Origin: an uncultured Bacteroides sp.
Lineage (GTDB): Bacteria; Bacteroidota; Bacteroidia; Bacteroidales; Bacteroidaceae
Reading direction: 5' to 3'
Assembly: GCA_900551445.1 (NCBI GenBank)
Contig: URWA01000019.1
Span: 1 to 60,965 of the forward strand
DNA length: 60,965 nt
Both the position numbers and the translations under genes were made by a program. How positions within the stretch are numbered: position 1 is the first letter of the stretch; the number at the start of each line of letters is the position of its first letter. Of this stretch, positions 43,822-52,839 are shown in pieces. The notes under the pieces are model-generated. The model was not told the DNA's origin. It saw only the letters and a program-made list of their open reading frames with translations, and searched no databases.

Positions 43822-43829
43822 CAAAGATA
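43822..43829 (-). promoter_or_regulatory. -7 element of glyS
   Basis: CAAAGATA on the plus strand is TATCTTTG on the minus strand, 50 bp before the glyS ATG. Confidence 0.5.
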
Positions 43830-43879
43830 CAGATTTATCAACAAAAAAGCACCATAGGTATATTAATTTATCTTATGAG

Positions 43880-44677
43880 TCACTTCATCTTGCCGCTCTC
43901 ATCCACCTCAAGCTGAAGTCCGTCGTAGGTCAGACAGACGTTTTCCGGCAATTGCGCCTGCACTTTCGCATGCAGCCCAATCTGATGACTCATGTGAATG
44001 AAGTAAGTTTTTTCGGCATGGATGCGCTGCGTCTGTTCCAATGCCTCGGATAAAGACTGGTGTGTCCAATGGGGTTCAATTCGCAAAGCATTCATCACCA
44101 GAAGCTTCAGGTCTTTCAGGCAATCATAGCTTTCTTCCGGCATTTTCGACATGTCGGTAACCCATGCCATCGGACCGATACGGAATCCCATGATGGGAAG
44201 TTGCCCATGCATCACACGGAAAGGCATGACTTCCACTTCATTCCCTTCCATGTTGGATACAGTGAAAGGTACTCTTTCTTCTATGTAGTGCAAAGGAATA
44301 TGCGGTACACCCGGATAAAGATTCTCGGCAAAACAGTAGGGCATCCGGTTTTTCAGGCGTGTGGCTGTATACTCCTCGGCATACACCGGTATGTCCCGGA
44401 AACGGCAGAAAGGACGCAAGTCATCCAGTCCGCCCACATGGTCGTAATGCTCGTGCGTAATCAATACTCCGTCAATCGGGCGGTAATCGTTCAGACGAAT
44501 CATCTGCTCCCGGAAATCCGGACCACAATCAATCAAGATACGTACCCCGTTCACCTCAACCAGTCCCGAACAACGCAACCGGTTGTCATGCGGATCCTTA
44601 CTTGTACATACCTCACACGTACATCCCACCTGTGGTACACCTGTCGAGGTGCCACTGCCTAATATTGTGACCTTCAT
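43880..44677 (-). CDS. MBL-fold metallo-hydrolase, PhnP-like
   Basis: 265 residues. The metal site THEHYDHVGGLDDLR (HxHxDH) is near residue 75, with later His ligands in RVMHGQ and IHMSHQIG. The start MKVTILGSGTSTGVPQVGCTCEVC has three cysteines as in PhnP, which binds a structural zinc. PhnP hydrolyses cyclic phosphodiesters; no phosphonate genes are nearby, so a general phosphodiesterase role is more likely. The ATG overlaps the murB stop by 4 bp. Confidence 0.85.
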   Translation of the reverse strand: MKVTILGSGTSTGVPQVGCTCEVCTSKDPHDNRLRCSGLVEVNGVRILIDCGPDFREQMIRLNDYRPIDGVLITHEHYDHVGGLDDLRPFCRFRDIPVYAEEYTATRLKNRMPYCFAENLYPGVPHIPLHYIEERVPFTVSNMEGNEVEVMPFRVMHGQLPIMGFRIGPMAWVTDMSKMPEESYDCLKDLKLLVMNALRIEPHWTHQSLSEALEQTQRIHAEKTYFIHMSHQIGLHAKVQAQLPENVCLTYDGLQLEVDESGKMK

Positions 44678-45699
44678 TGCTTTTCTCCAATAAAATTAAC
44701 TTCCGGACAAATGGTGATACCAAATTTTTCTTTCACCGAACGGACTATCGCTTCTGCCAGCCGGACCACCTCTTCTCCGGTAGCCCCACCCAGATTCACC
44801 AGCACCAACGCCTGTTTGTCGTGCACTCCTGCCCGGCCCAGGTGTTTACCCTTCCAGCCGCAACGGTCAATCATCCATCCGGCAGGAATTTTCACCCGTT
44901 TTTCATCCACTTTGTAGTGAGGCATATCCGGATAAATTTTCCACAAGGCTTCAAACTGTTCCACCGGTACAATGGGATTCATAAAGAAACTGCCGGCATT
45001 ACCGACTTTTACCGGGTCGGGAAGTTTTGCCTCCCGGATACGTATGATGATTTGTCGGAGAACGGCTAAAGAAAGTATCCCCCCCTCCTTTTCCAATTCA
45101 GAACGGATATTTCCATAATCCAAATGATACACCGGATGTTTTTTCAGACGGTAAGTGACATGAGTAACGATATATTTACCTTTCAGCTCCTGCTTGAAAA
45201 TGCTTTCACGATAGGCATAACGACATTCTTCGTTTGTAAACACCCGCAGTTCGCCGGTTGCGACAGAAACCGTCTCGACAGAAACAATCAAATCTTTCGC
45301 TTCCACCCCATAGGCCCCGATGTTCTGTACGGCAGACGCACCTACCTCACCCGGTATCAAGGAAAGATTCTCCGCTCCATACCATCCTTGCTGTACGGTA
45401 TAAGCCACCAGGTCATCCCACACTTCACCGGCTCCCACACGCAAGTCCACAAAATCCTCTGCCTCCTGTACCACTTGCATGCCTTTAATACCGGAATGTA
45501 ACACAGTTCCCGAATAATCGGACACAAACAGCAGATTGCTTCCTCTTCCTACGTGCAAAAGAGGCGCATCCTTCTCCTGCCGTCCGTTCAAGAAACACTG
45601 CAGTTCATCCACTGAGTCATATTCCACGAAACGAGCTGCCTTTACATCCATTCCGAACGTATTATAAGGAAGCAATGAGTAATTTGTAAAGTCCTTCAT
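44674..45699 (-). CDS. murB: UDP-N-acetylenolpyruvoylglucosamine reductase
   Basis: 341 residues, type I MurB. It reduces the enolpyruvyl group to make UDP-MurNAc. FAD-binding motifs GRGSNLLFV and IPGEVGASAVQNIGAYGVE are clear, the proton-donor Ser is in GNAGSFFMNP, and the C-terminal Glu in CPEVNFIGE. It lies 4 bp after a DUF4348-like gene and overlaps the MBL gene by 4 bp, forming a tight three-gene operon. Confidence 0.96.
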   Translation of the reverse strand: MKDFTNYSLLPYNTFGMDVKAARFVEYDSVDELQCFLNGRQEKDAPLLHVGRGSNLLFVSDYSGTVLHSGIKGMQVVQEAEDFVDLRVGAGEVWDDLVAYTVQQGWYGAENLSLIPGEVGASAVQNIGAYGVEAKDLIVSVETVSVATGELRVFTNEECRYAYRESIFKQELKGKYIVTHVTYRLKKHPVYHLDYGNIRSELEKEGGILSLAVLRQIIIRIREAKLPDPVKVGNAGSFFMNPIVPVEQFEALWKIYPDMPHYKVDEKRVKIPAGWMIDRCGWKGKHLGRAGVHDKQALVLVNLGGATGEEVVRLAEAIVRSVKEKFGITICPEVNFIGEKQ

Positions 45700-45703
45700 A
45701 TCG

Positions 45704-46558
45704 TCAATCGCTCAAATCTTCAAATCGCATCAGTTTCCATACCCCTCCGTAGCGTTCAAAATACAGGGTATTACTGAAACCGTTGCCAAATCCTTTAAAT
45801 TCCACGACTTTATAGTCTGAACGCATATTCTCGGGCTGACCGTAATGCACATTGGTCATACGACCTTTCATCATCGGGGGGCGGAAAGCAAACCATTGTC
45901 CTTGCTCCAAGGTTGTTTCAAGTATCTGAAATTCATCTTCCGGGTCGGCTGTCACGAACTTCAACGGATCGTGCAGACGTTCCTGCTGAAACACTGAATC
46001 ACGTGCAAAACGTTCGTAAAATGTATAGAAATCTTCCTTCCCATCTTCTTCGTCCGGCAATTTTTCCACATTGATGGCTTCCAGAAACCAGGAATCTTTT
46101 TTCCGCTGAAAATAATACCGCTTGATTCGCCGGTCTGCCAGAAAAATCCAATCGACCTGCACACTGTGCAGACTGGTATCTTTTTCGATTTCCATATCCT
46201 CTTCCTTATCGAAAAGAACGGTATAAGCCGGTTCCCGACTGAACAAGGGGTCAAACTTCCAGTCAGCTTTCTGAATACGGGTCACTTGTTTCCCTTTATA
46301 TAAAGAAAAAGGAAATACGACACGCGTCCGCTGAAACTTCTCATCGGAAGCGAAATTATAAAAGAAATCGGCAAAACTTTCATCTGCAGCAGCAGGAACT
46401 TCCTCTTCTACTACAGTGGAATCCTGAATGGAATCCGGATGTACTTTTATAGAATCAATTTGTTCAGTCAATGCGGCGAAAGGATCAGTTTTTTTCTTTC
46501 CTCCTCCACACGATACCATCAGCATCAGCAGACAGCATCCTAAGATTAGTCTTTTCAT
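45704..46558 (-). CDS. DUF4348-like lipoprotein
   Basis: 284 residues. Lipoprotein leader with Cys17 (LMVSCGGGKKK), an acidic low-complexity region (about 30-60), then a folded domain: SFADFFYNFASDEKFQRTRVVFPFSLYKG and a repeat-like second half YTFYERFARDSVFQQERLHDPLKFV. The two halves look like an internal duplication. It resembles DUF4348, a Bacteroidales family of unknown function. First gene of the murB operon; minus TAATTTTG at 46581-46588 is its -7 element. Confidence 0.75.
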   Translation of the reverse strand: MKRLILGCCLLMLMVSCGGGKKKTDPFAALTEQIDSIKVHPDSIQDSTVVEEEVPAAADESFADFFYNFASDEKFQRTRVVFPFSLYKGKQVTRIQKADWKFDPLFSREPAYTVLFDKEEDMEIEKDTSLHSVQVDWIFLADRRIKRYYFQRKKDSWFLEAINVEKLPDEEDGKEDFYTFYERFARDSVFQQERLHDPLKFVTADPEDEFQILETTLEQGQWFAFRPPMMKGRMTNVHYGQPENMRSDYKVVEFKGFGNGFSNTLYFERYGGVWKLMRFEDLSD

Positions 46559-46580
46559 TTGGTTTCCTCAAATATTGCCG

Positions 46581-46588
46581 CAAAATTA
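46581..46588 (-). promoter_or_regulatory. -7 element of the DUF4348-murB operon
   Basis: CAAAATTA on the plus strand is TAATTTTG on the minus strand, 22 bp before the ATG at 46558. Confidence 0.45.
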
Positions 46589-46671
46589 CCTTTTTTTTCC
46601 ATTCATTGTCTACGAAACAAGAGTTTTCTTTTTTATTGAATGAAAAACAGAATTTTTTCAGTTTAAATCCT

Positions 46672-46679
46672 TACCTTTG
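46672..46679 (+). promoter_or_regulatory. -7 element of pheS
   Basis: TACCTTTG, 25 bp before ATG 46705, matching TAnnTTTG. Confidence 0.55.
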
Positions 46680-46704
46680 CAGACAAAATAATTAAAGAAG
46701 AGAT

Positions 46705-47724
46705 ATGTTAGCAAAAATAGAACAGTTGCTTCAGGAAGTAAAAGGACTCTCCGCACAGAATCCAGAAGAGCTGGAAGCTTTACGCATCAAATACCTGAGC
46801 AAAAAAGGTGCCATCAATGCACTGATGGCTGACTTCCGTAACGTACCTGCAGAACAGAAGAAAGAAGTAGGTATGAAATTGAACGAGTTGAAAAATCTGG
46901 CACAAGAACGCATTGCTACCTTGAAAGAAACATTCGAGAATCAGGACAACAGTGCCGCCGAACTGGATTTGACCCGTACAGCCTATCCCATCAAACTTGG
47001 TACGCGCCACCCGCTGACTATTGTACGCAATGAAATTATTGATATCTTCGGCCGTATGGGATTTACTATCGCCGACGGTCCGGAAGTTGAGGACGACTGG
47101 CATGTGTTCTCTTCCATGAACTTCCCTGAAGACCATCCGGCACGCGACATGCAGGATACTTTCTTCATCGAAACCCATCCTGACATTATTCTCCGTACAC
47201 ATACTTCATCCGTACAGAGCCGCGTAATGGAAGTGTCACAACCGCCTATCCGCGTAATCTGCCCGGGACGTGTGTACCGTAATGAGGCTATCAGCTACCG
47301 TGCCCACTGCTTCTTCCACCAGGTAGAAGGTCTGTATGTAGACAAAAACGTTTCTTTCACCGACCTGAAACAGGTACTGCTGCAGTTCGCACAGGAAATG
47401 TTCGGTCCGGATACAAAAATCCGCCTGCGTCCGTCGTACTTCCCGTTCACGGAACCTAGTGCAGAAATGGATATCAGCTGCGACATCTGTGGTGGTGAAG
47501 GCTGTCCGTTCTGCAAATATACCGGATGGGTAGAAATTCTGGGATGCGGTATGGTAGACCCGGCAGTGCTGGAAGCTAACGGTATCGACAGCAAAGTGTA
47601 CACAGGGTATGCTTTCGGTATGGGAGTGGAACGTATCACGAACCTGAAATACAAAGTAAAAGACTTGCGTATGTTCTCTGAAAACGACACGCGCTTCTTG
47701 GAAGAATTCGAATCGGCCAACTGA
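46705..47724 (+). CDS. pheS: Phenylalanine--tRNA ligase alpha subunit
   Basis: 339 residues: an N-terminal coiled coil (about 1-80), then the class II core with motif 2 (RVYRNEAISYRAHCFFHQVEGLYVDK) and motif 3 (GMGVERITNLKYKVKDLRMFSEND). A CxxCxGxGCxxC insertion (CDICGGEGCPFCKYTGW) suggests a zinc knuckle, known in many bacterial PheS proteins. It works as alpha2beta2 with PheT. pheT is not adjacent, as is usual in Bacteroides. Confidence 0.96.
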   Translation: MLAKIEQLLQEVKGLSAQNPEELEALRIKYLSKKGAINALMADFRNVPAEQKKEVGMKLNELKNLAQERIATLKETFENQDNSAAELDLTRTAYPIKLGTRHPLTIVRNEIIDIFGRMGFTIADGPEVEDDWHVFSSMNFPEDHPARDMQDTFFIETHPDIILRTHTSSVQSRVMEVSQPPIRVICPGRVYRNEAISYRAHCFFHQVEGLYVDKNVSFTDLKQVLLQFAQEMFGPDTKIRLRPSYFPFTEPSAEMDISCDICGGEGCPFCKYTGWVEILGCGMVDPAVLEANGIDSKVYTGYAFGMGVERITNLKYKVKDLRMFSENDTRFLEEFESAN

Positions 47725-47755
47725 TTCTCGATTTTCCATACGCTATAGTAATAAG

Positions 47756-47820
47756 AACACGGATTACACCGGAATAGTGGAAAGGGGATTTCCCTGACTG
47801 CATCCTGTGTAATCCGTGTT
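47756..47820. repeat. Intergenic inverted repeat
   Basis: AACACGGATTACAC (47756-47769) is exactly complementary to GTGTAATCCGTGTT (47807-47820), around a 37-nt loop with a nested GGAAA/TTTCC hairpin. The arm resembles the 'acacggattacac' intergenic repeats known from Bacteroidetes genomes. It lies between pheS and the MFS gene and could end or process the pheS mRNA; no T-run follows. Confidence 0.6.
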
Positions 47821-47856
47821 TATCTATATACACCTTAATAACCACTCTTTTCAGAT

Positions 47857-49056
47857 ATGCCAAAAGATAAACTGGTCACACCAAGTTTCTGCGCCATTCT
47901 GGCGGCTAATTTTCTGCTCTATTTCGGATTCTGGCTACTGACACCGATTCTTCCGTTCTATCTGTCGGAAGTATTCCACACATCACACACCATCATCGGA
48001 ATCGTCCTTTCCTGCTATACGGTTTCTTCCTTGTGCATCCGTCCGTTCTCCGGTTATTTTCTGGATACGTTTGCCCGCAAGCCTTTATACCTGCTGGCTT
48101 ACTTCATCTTTACGCTGATTTTTGCCGGATACATGACTGCCACCGTATTGACCTTGTTTATCATTTTCCGTGTCGTTCACGGTTTTTCCTTCGGAATGGT
48201 GACCGTAGGCGGTAACACCCTGGTCATCGACATCATGCCTTCTTCCCGACGAGGAGAAGGATTGGGTTACTACGGACTGACCAACAACATCGCGATGTCC
48301 ATTGGGCCGATGTTCGGTTTGTTTCTGCACAGTGGAGGAGCTTCCTACACCACCATCTTTTCGTATGCACTTGGCTCATGCGTCTTAGGCTTCATTGCTG
48401 CCTGTATCGTACGTACCCCCTACAAAGTTCCCGTCAAACGTGCTCCCATTTCACTCGACCGTTTTATCTTGCTCAAAGGACTTCCTGCCGGACTCAGTCT
48501 GTTGCTGCTCTCCATTCCTTATGGAATGACCACCAATTACGTAGCCATGTATGCACAAGAAATTGGCATTACAGCAGAAACGGGATTCTTTTTCACCCTC
48601 ATGGCGGTAGGAATGGCCGTCAGCCGGTTGTTTAGTGGAAGACTGGTAGACAAAGGACTGGTAACCCAAGTTATCGCCGCAGGATTATACCTGGTCAGCG
48701 CCTGCTATTTCGCTTTGACAGCCTGCGGATGGCTCGTAGAATGGAGTCTGAGAATAACAACAATCATTTTCTTTCTGATTTCATTGCTGCTGGGTATCGG
48801 ATTCGGTACCATGTTCCCGGCTTACAATACCTTGTTTGTAAATCTTGCCCCCAACAACCAGCGAGGAACCGCTACCAGCACCTATCTGACCTCATGGGAC
48901 GTCGGTCTGGGAATTGGAATGTTGACCGGAGGATACATCGCAGAAATAGCCACTTTCAAAATAGCCTACCTGTTTGGTGCTTCATTGACGGTAGTTTCCC
49001 TGCTGTATTTTCATTTCAAGGCAGGTCCCCATTTTGAAAGAAACAAACTCAGATAA
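47857..49056 (+). CDS. Major facilitator superfamily exporter
   Basis: 399 residues with twelve predicted helices. The loop 2-3 motif (SGYFLDTFARKPL) and the later matching loop (SGRLVDKGLV) are MFS motif A, and helix 5 has GLTNNIAMSIGPMFGLFL. It is of the drug or sugar-phosphate exporter size class; the substrate is unknown. It follows pheS by 132 bp containing the inverted repeat. The convergent gene ends only 10 bp away, so there is no room for a separate terminator. Confidence 0.85.
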   Translation: MPKDKLVTPSFCAILAANFLLYFGFWLLTPILPFYLSEVFHTSHTIIGIVLSCYTVSSLCIRPFSGYFLDTFARKPLYLLAYFIFTLIFAGYMTATVLTLFIIFRVVHGFSFGMVTVGGNTLVIDIMPSSRRGEGLGYYGLTNNIAMSIGPMFGLFLHSGGASYTTIFSYALGSCVLGFIAACIVRTPYKVPVKRAPISLDRFILLKGLPAGLSLLLLSIPYGMTTNYVAMYAQEIGITAETGFFFTLMAVGMAVSRLFSGRLVDKGLVTQVIAAGLYLVSACYFALTACGWLVEWSLRITTIIFFLISLLLGIGFGTMFPAYNTLFVNLAPNNQRGTATSTYLTSWDVGLGIGMLTGGYIAEIATFKIAYLFGASLTVVSLLYFHFKAGPHFERNKLR

Positions 49057-49066
49057 AAAAGGAGGT

Positions 49067-50203
49067 TTAATCTTTGTAAGTAAACACAAAGATATGCGAC
49101 AACCGATTATCCACTTCCGTAAGCTGTACAGACAAAATAAAGGAACGGAACAAATCGGCATGCCGAAGCATAAACGGAGGAAGATAAGAAGCATATTTTT
49201 CAGGGGACTCCATCACCTTTTCCATATCTGTCACCATAATATAAGAAGCATCCCGTGACAAATTGGATACACATTCATCAAACAAAGAATGGGAAGGAGA
49301 CGCCGCTATCTGTGCCACGCACGAATCCACTTTATTATGTCCTGACACAATAAGCAAACTATCCGGTTCACAAACCGTAGGAATCGCACGCACCGCCTCG
49401 ATGGTACGCTGCTGGCAGTCTGCCGACTCATACATCTGCCCGCTCAAATAAAACACCTCGCTGTTCAAGTGAATATCATACTCACTCCAGCTGTGGCAAG
49501 CTTCCTTTCCTAAAAATGGAATGGATGCCGTACGCCCATAAATAGTAATGAAGTTGGCAGGTTGTGGATGATGTATGGAAGCAAATACGGAATCATCGTG
49601 AAGCGATTTATTGTCCTTCACCGCATCGATTACCTGTTCGATCAACTTTTTCTGATAACTTACCACCACCAATCCGTCGGTCGTATAAACTGACAGATAC
49701 TTTGTAGAACTAAGAGGATATATTTCTATTTTCTTTCCACGATACACTTCCTTCTTCGGTGCAAAACCTACCCCATACCGCTTTTGTACCGCCTCAATCA
49801 ACTGACGTTTCCCTTCTTTCCCCGTACGGAAATAAGCTACCACATCCATGGCCGTATGAGGACGATGGAAACTCATCACCACATAATGCATCTGATATGA
49901 AAGGCCGTGTGCAGCCACAGAGGAATACTCGTTCAAATCAGACAAGAGATCATTAATCAAGCCGGAACGATGCAGGGTGTCCAACTGAGAGGAATAGGCC
50001 ACCTGTGAAAAGGCGTGCATAAAATTATCGATATTATCTGTTTCGAGCACACCTGCACAATCCTGAGGCACAAACTCGAAAACATCAATCTGATGTTCCT
50101 TGTCAGCCATACTCAAACGGGCAAAACCATAAAAAGCAATCCCGATACAAAACAGTACCACGGAAAGTACAACTCCCAATTTTATGACTGAACGAATTTG
50201 CAT
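49067..50203 (-). CDS. Unknown membrane-anchored periplasmic protein
   Basis: 378 residues with one N-terminal membrane segment (about 9-29) and a large periplasmic domain that begins FVPQDCAGVLETDNIDNF. Repeated alpha/beta motifs (MHYVVMSFHRP, YLSVYTTDGLVVVSYQKKLIEQVI, DASYIMVTDMEKVM) suggest two similar halves, as in DUF3352-type proteins, but I cannot place the family. Likely promoter: minus TTTG (50250-50253), 21 bp, TATCTTTG (50221-50228). Confidence 0.65.
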   Translation of the reverse strand: MQIRSVIKLGVVLSVVLFCIGIAFYGFARLSMADKEHQIDVFEFVPQDCAGVLETDNIDNFMHAFSQVAYSSQLDTLHRSGLINDLLSDLNEYSSVAAHGLSYQMHYVVMSFHRPHTAMDVVAYFRTGKEGKRQLIEAVQKRYGVGFAPKKEVYRGKKIEIYPLSSTKYLSVYTTDGLVVVSYQKKLIEQVIDAVKDNKSLHDDSVFASIHHPQPANFITIYGRTASIPFLGKEACHSWSEYDIHLNSEVFYLSGQMYESADCQQRTIEAVRAIPTVCEPDSLLIVSGHNKVDSCVAQIAASPSHSLFDECVSNLSRDASYIMVTDMEKVMESPEKYASYLPPFMLRHADLFRSFILSVQLTEVDNRLSHIFVFTYKD

Positions 50204-50220
50204 TGTTATACGATTTTACG

Positions 50221-50253
50221 CAAAGATAGCAAAATCTTTTTAAAAAGTACAAA
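50221..50253 (-). promoter_or_regulatory. Promoter of the 49067-50203 gene
   Basis: Minus-strand TTTG at 50250-50253 and TATCTTTG at 50221-50228, spacing 21 bp, 17 bp from the ATG. Confidence 0.6.
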
Positions 50254-50277
50254 CAAAAACGAATATTTTTTAGTAAG

Positions 50278-51102
50278 TCATTTGCATTGCTTCAATTTTT
50301 CCAGTAATTCAGCACGCGAAACCCCAAAAGTAATAGCTTTCTCATAAGCCTCACGGGCGTCCGACTTTTTTTTCTGCTCCAAGTAAATATCTCCCTTCAT
50401 TACATACGACGCTGCATCCCGAGCATCTAATTTCAGCACCTCGTCCAAATCGTATAAAGCCGCATCCAATTGTCCATGTTCCCATTCCATATTGGCACGC
50501 ATCTTCCACACAGAGACATCCTGCGGATAATCAGACACCAGGCGGTTCATGGCATCCATAGCCGACTGGAAGCGCCCTTCTTTCTCGTCCAGCATGGCCA
50601 AACCGATACGGGCTGTTTTATTCTTCACATCCTGTTCCAGCACCACATTATAGTCTACGCGCGCTTCCTTGTATTCACGCCGTTGCATATAGATATAGGC
50701 CCGGAACAGACGGGCTTCCTGATTCTTCGGCACAAGATCAATCACGTTGCAATAATCCAGATACGCTTTCTGAAGCAAATCCTTTTCCAAATAAAGAGCT
50801 GCCCGGTTCAGCAACATGGCTGTAGAATACGGAATGATGTTCAACGCCAGCGTGTACGATTCAATGGCCTCATCCGTCTTTCCCAAACGTTTCTGCACAG
50901 TTCCCAGATTGGAAAAAAGCAAGGCGTTCCGAGCATTGTTCGGTTCCAGTTTCAATGCTTTCCGAAAAAGCTGTTCGGCCTGCACCAGACTGTCCTTTTT
51001 CACACAGCCCATAGCCTGCTCCACGATTTCATTATACGATTGTGCCTGCAAAGCACATACAGACGAGAATATACTACACAAAATCAAAACAAAATATTTC
51101 AT
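50278..51102 (-). CDS. Exported tetratricopeptide-repeat protein
   Basis: 274 residues with a signal peptide (MKYFVLILCSIFSSVCALQAQ) and about six TPR units (for example LVQAEQLFRKALKLEPNN, KTDEAIESYTLALNIIP, REYKEARVDYNVVLEQD, GQLDAALYDLDEVLKLDARD, KKSDAREAYEKAITFG). It is a periplasmic scaffold for protein contacts; partners unknown. It sits on the same strand as the 49067 gene, whose own promoter falls in the 74-bp gap. Confidence 0.85.
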   Translation of the reverse strand: MKYFVLILCSIFSSVCALQAQSYNEIVEQAMGCVKKDSLVQAEQLFRKALKLEPNNARNALLFSNLGTVQKRLGKTDEAIESYTLALNIIPYSTAMLLNRAALYLEKDLLQKAYLDYCNVIDLVPKNQEARLFRAYIYMQRREYKEARVDYNVVLEQDVKNKTARIGLAMLDEKEGRFQSAMDAMNRLVSDYPQDVSVWKMRANMEWEHGQLDAALYDLDEVLKLDARDAASYVMKGDIYLEQKKKSDAREAYEKAITFGVSRAELLEKLKQCK

Positions 51103-51214
51103 TCTCTATTTCTTTGAATTGATGCGAAGGTAGTATTTATAAATCGAACACGAAGACATTACAATATTTTTTTGTAAGTTTGAACAATCATTTATACATA
51201 AAAGCAAGAAAATC

Positions 51215-51700
51215 ATGAAAACTGAAAAAGCGATTTTTGCCTGTGGCTGCTTCTGGGGAGTACAACACCAGATGGAACGGGCTGCAGGAGTGATACGTAC
51301 CACTGTAGGATACACAGGAGGACACAAGGAAAACCCCACTTACCCGGAAGTAAAAGCTCATACTACCGGACATGCGGAAGCGGTACTTGTGGAATACGAT
51401 GCCGCACAGACCACTTATACCGACTTATGCAAATTGTTTTTTGAAATACACGACCCGGCACAGACCGACGGACAAGGTCCGGATATCGGTCCGCAATACC
51501 GCAGCGAAATTTTCTATTTGAACGACGAACAGAAGCAGCAGGCTGAAAAAGTCATTCAGATTTTGAAAGCCAAAGGGTATGAAGTGAACACTAAACTGAC
51601 ACCTGCCACCACCTTCTGGCCTGCAGAAGAATATCACCAACATTATTATGACAAGACAGGTGGAGAGCCTTACTGCCATATCCGGGTCAAAAAATTCTGA
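51215..51700 (+). CDS. msrA: Peptide-methionine (S)-S-oxide reductase
   Basis: 161 residues. The active-site motif GCFWG (Cys12) follows FAC; conserved GYTGG, HTTGHAEAV and FEIHDPAQ follow. It repairs methionine-S-sulfoxide with thioredoxin. This is the short MsrA form without a fused MsrB. Plus-strand TAAGTTTG at 51175-51182 is a likely -7 element. Confidence 0.95.
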   Translation: MKTEKAIFACGCFWGVQHQMERAAGVIRTTVGYTGGHKENPTYPEVKAHTTGHAEAVLVEYDAAQTTYTDLCKLFFEIHDPAQTDGQGPDIGPQYRSEIFYLNDEQKQQAEKVIQILKAKGYEVNTKLTPATTFWPAEEYHQHYYDKTGGEPYCHIRVKKF

Positions 51701-51706
51701 CACAAA

Positions 51707-51748
51707 AAAGAGGGACTTCTCGCAAAAGAAATCCCTCTTTCTATTTTT
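51707..51748. terminator. Bidirectional terminator, msrA and leu operon
   Basis: AAAGAGGGACTTC (51707-51719) pairs with GAAATCCCTCTTT (51728-51740) with one mismatch, T-rich on both outer sides. It closes both convergent transcripts. Confidence 0.85.
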
Positions 51749-51765
51749 TCAAACTCAATCTCTGA

Positions 51766-52827
51766 TCAAGCCTTCTTGATGTAATCTACAATCCAGGCAC
51801 CCACTTCTTTCGTGCCATATTTGGCTCCACCTTCCACTTGAATTTCCGGTGTGCGCACGTTGGCATCCAGTGAAGCATCTACTGCCCGACGGATAAGTGC
51901 TCCTTCTTCCTTGCAGTTGAAATATTCAAACAACATGGCAACCGACAGAATCTGTGCCAACGGGTTGGCGATGTTCAAACCCTTTGCCTGTGGCCAGGAA
52001 CCATGAATCGGTTCGAATACCGGAGTACTCTCACCGGTAGAAGCAGAAGGAAGCAAGCCCATTGAACCGCTAATCACAGAGCCCTCATCGGTCAGGATGT
52101 CGCCGAATGTATTTTCCGTCACCATGACATCAAAGAACTTCGGTTCCTGAATCATCTTCATGGCGGCATTGTCTACGAACATATAGTCGGTAGTCACTTC
52201 CGGATATTTAGGAGCCATCTCTTGGGCAATCTGACGCCACAAACGGGAAGAAGCCAACACATTGGCCTTGTCTACCACCGTCAGGTGTTTCCGGCGTTTC
52301 ATGGCATATTCAAAACCTACCTTCAAGATACGTTCGATTTCCGGACGAGTGTACATATTGGTATCGTATGCCTTGTCGTTGTCCTGGTATTTTTCGCCAA
52401 AGTACATACCGCCTGTCAGTTCACGGATGCAGAGGAAATCAGCCCCATCCACCAATTCCGCCTTCAACGGAGATTTGTGAACCAAGCATTTGAAAGTCTG
52501 TACCGGACGGATGTTCGCAAACAGTCCCAGTTTCTTACGCATGGCCAGCAACCCTTGTTCCGGACGTACTTTCGCCGTAGGGTCATTGTCGAATTTCGGG
52601 TCACCTACCGCAGAGAACAAAACCGCATCAGCATTCTTGCAAATCTGATAAGTTTCTTCCGGGAACGGATCGCCCACTTCATCAATGGCGTGAGCTCCGC
52701 AAAGCGCATACTCATAAGTTACTTTGTGGCCGAATTTTTCACAAACGGCCGTCATTACATCTACTCCCTGTACAGAGATTTCCGGTCCGATTCCGTCACC
52801 GGCTAATACTGCTATTTTAAAATCCAT
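51766..52827 (-). CDS. leuB: 3-isopropylmalate dehydrogenase
   Basis: 353 residues. NAD-dependent oxidative decarboxylation of 3-isopropylmalate; such enzymes also act on methylmalate. Motifs: GDGIGPE near residue 10, substrate loop RELTGGMYFG, and metal-binding DNAAMKMI plus NTFGDILTDEGS with GLLPSAS. Last gene of the leu operon, 12 bp after the second synthase gene. Confidence 0.95.
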   Translation of the reverse strand: MDFKIAVLAGDGIGPEISVQGVDVMTAVCEKFGHKVTYEYALCGAHAIDEVGDPFPEETYQICKNADAVLFSAVGDPKFDNDPTAKVRPEQGLLAMRKKLGLFANIRPVQTFKCLVHKSPLKAELVDGADFLCIRELTGGMYFGEKYQDNDKAYDTNMYTRPEIERILKVGFEYAMKRRKHLTVVDKANVLASSRLWRQIAQEMAPKYPEVTTDYMFVDNAAMKMIQEPKFFDVMVTENTFGDILTDEGSVISGSMGLLPSASTGESTPVFEPIHGSWPQAKGLNIANPLAQILSVAMLFEYFNCKEEGALIRRAVDASLDANVRTPEIQVEGGAKYGTKEVGAWIVDYIKKA

Positions 52828-52839
52828 AATCAGATACGT

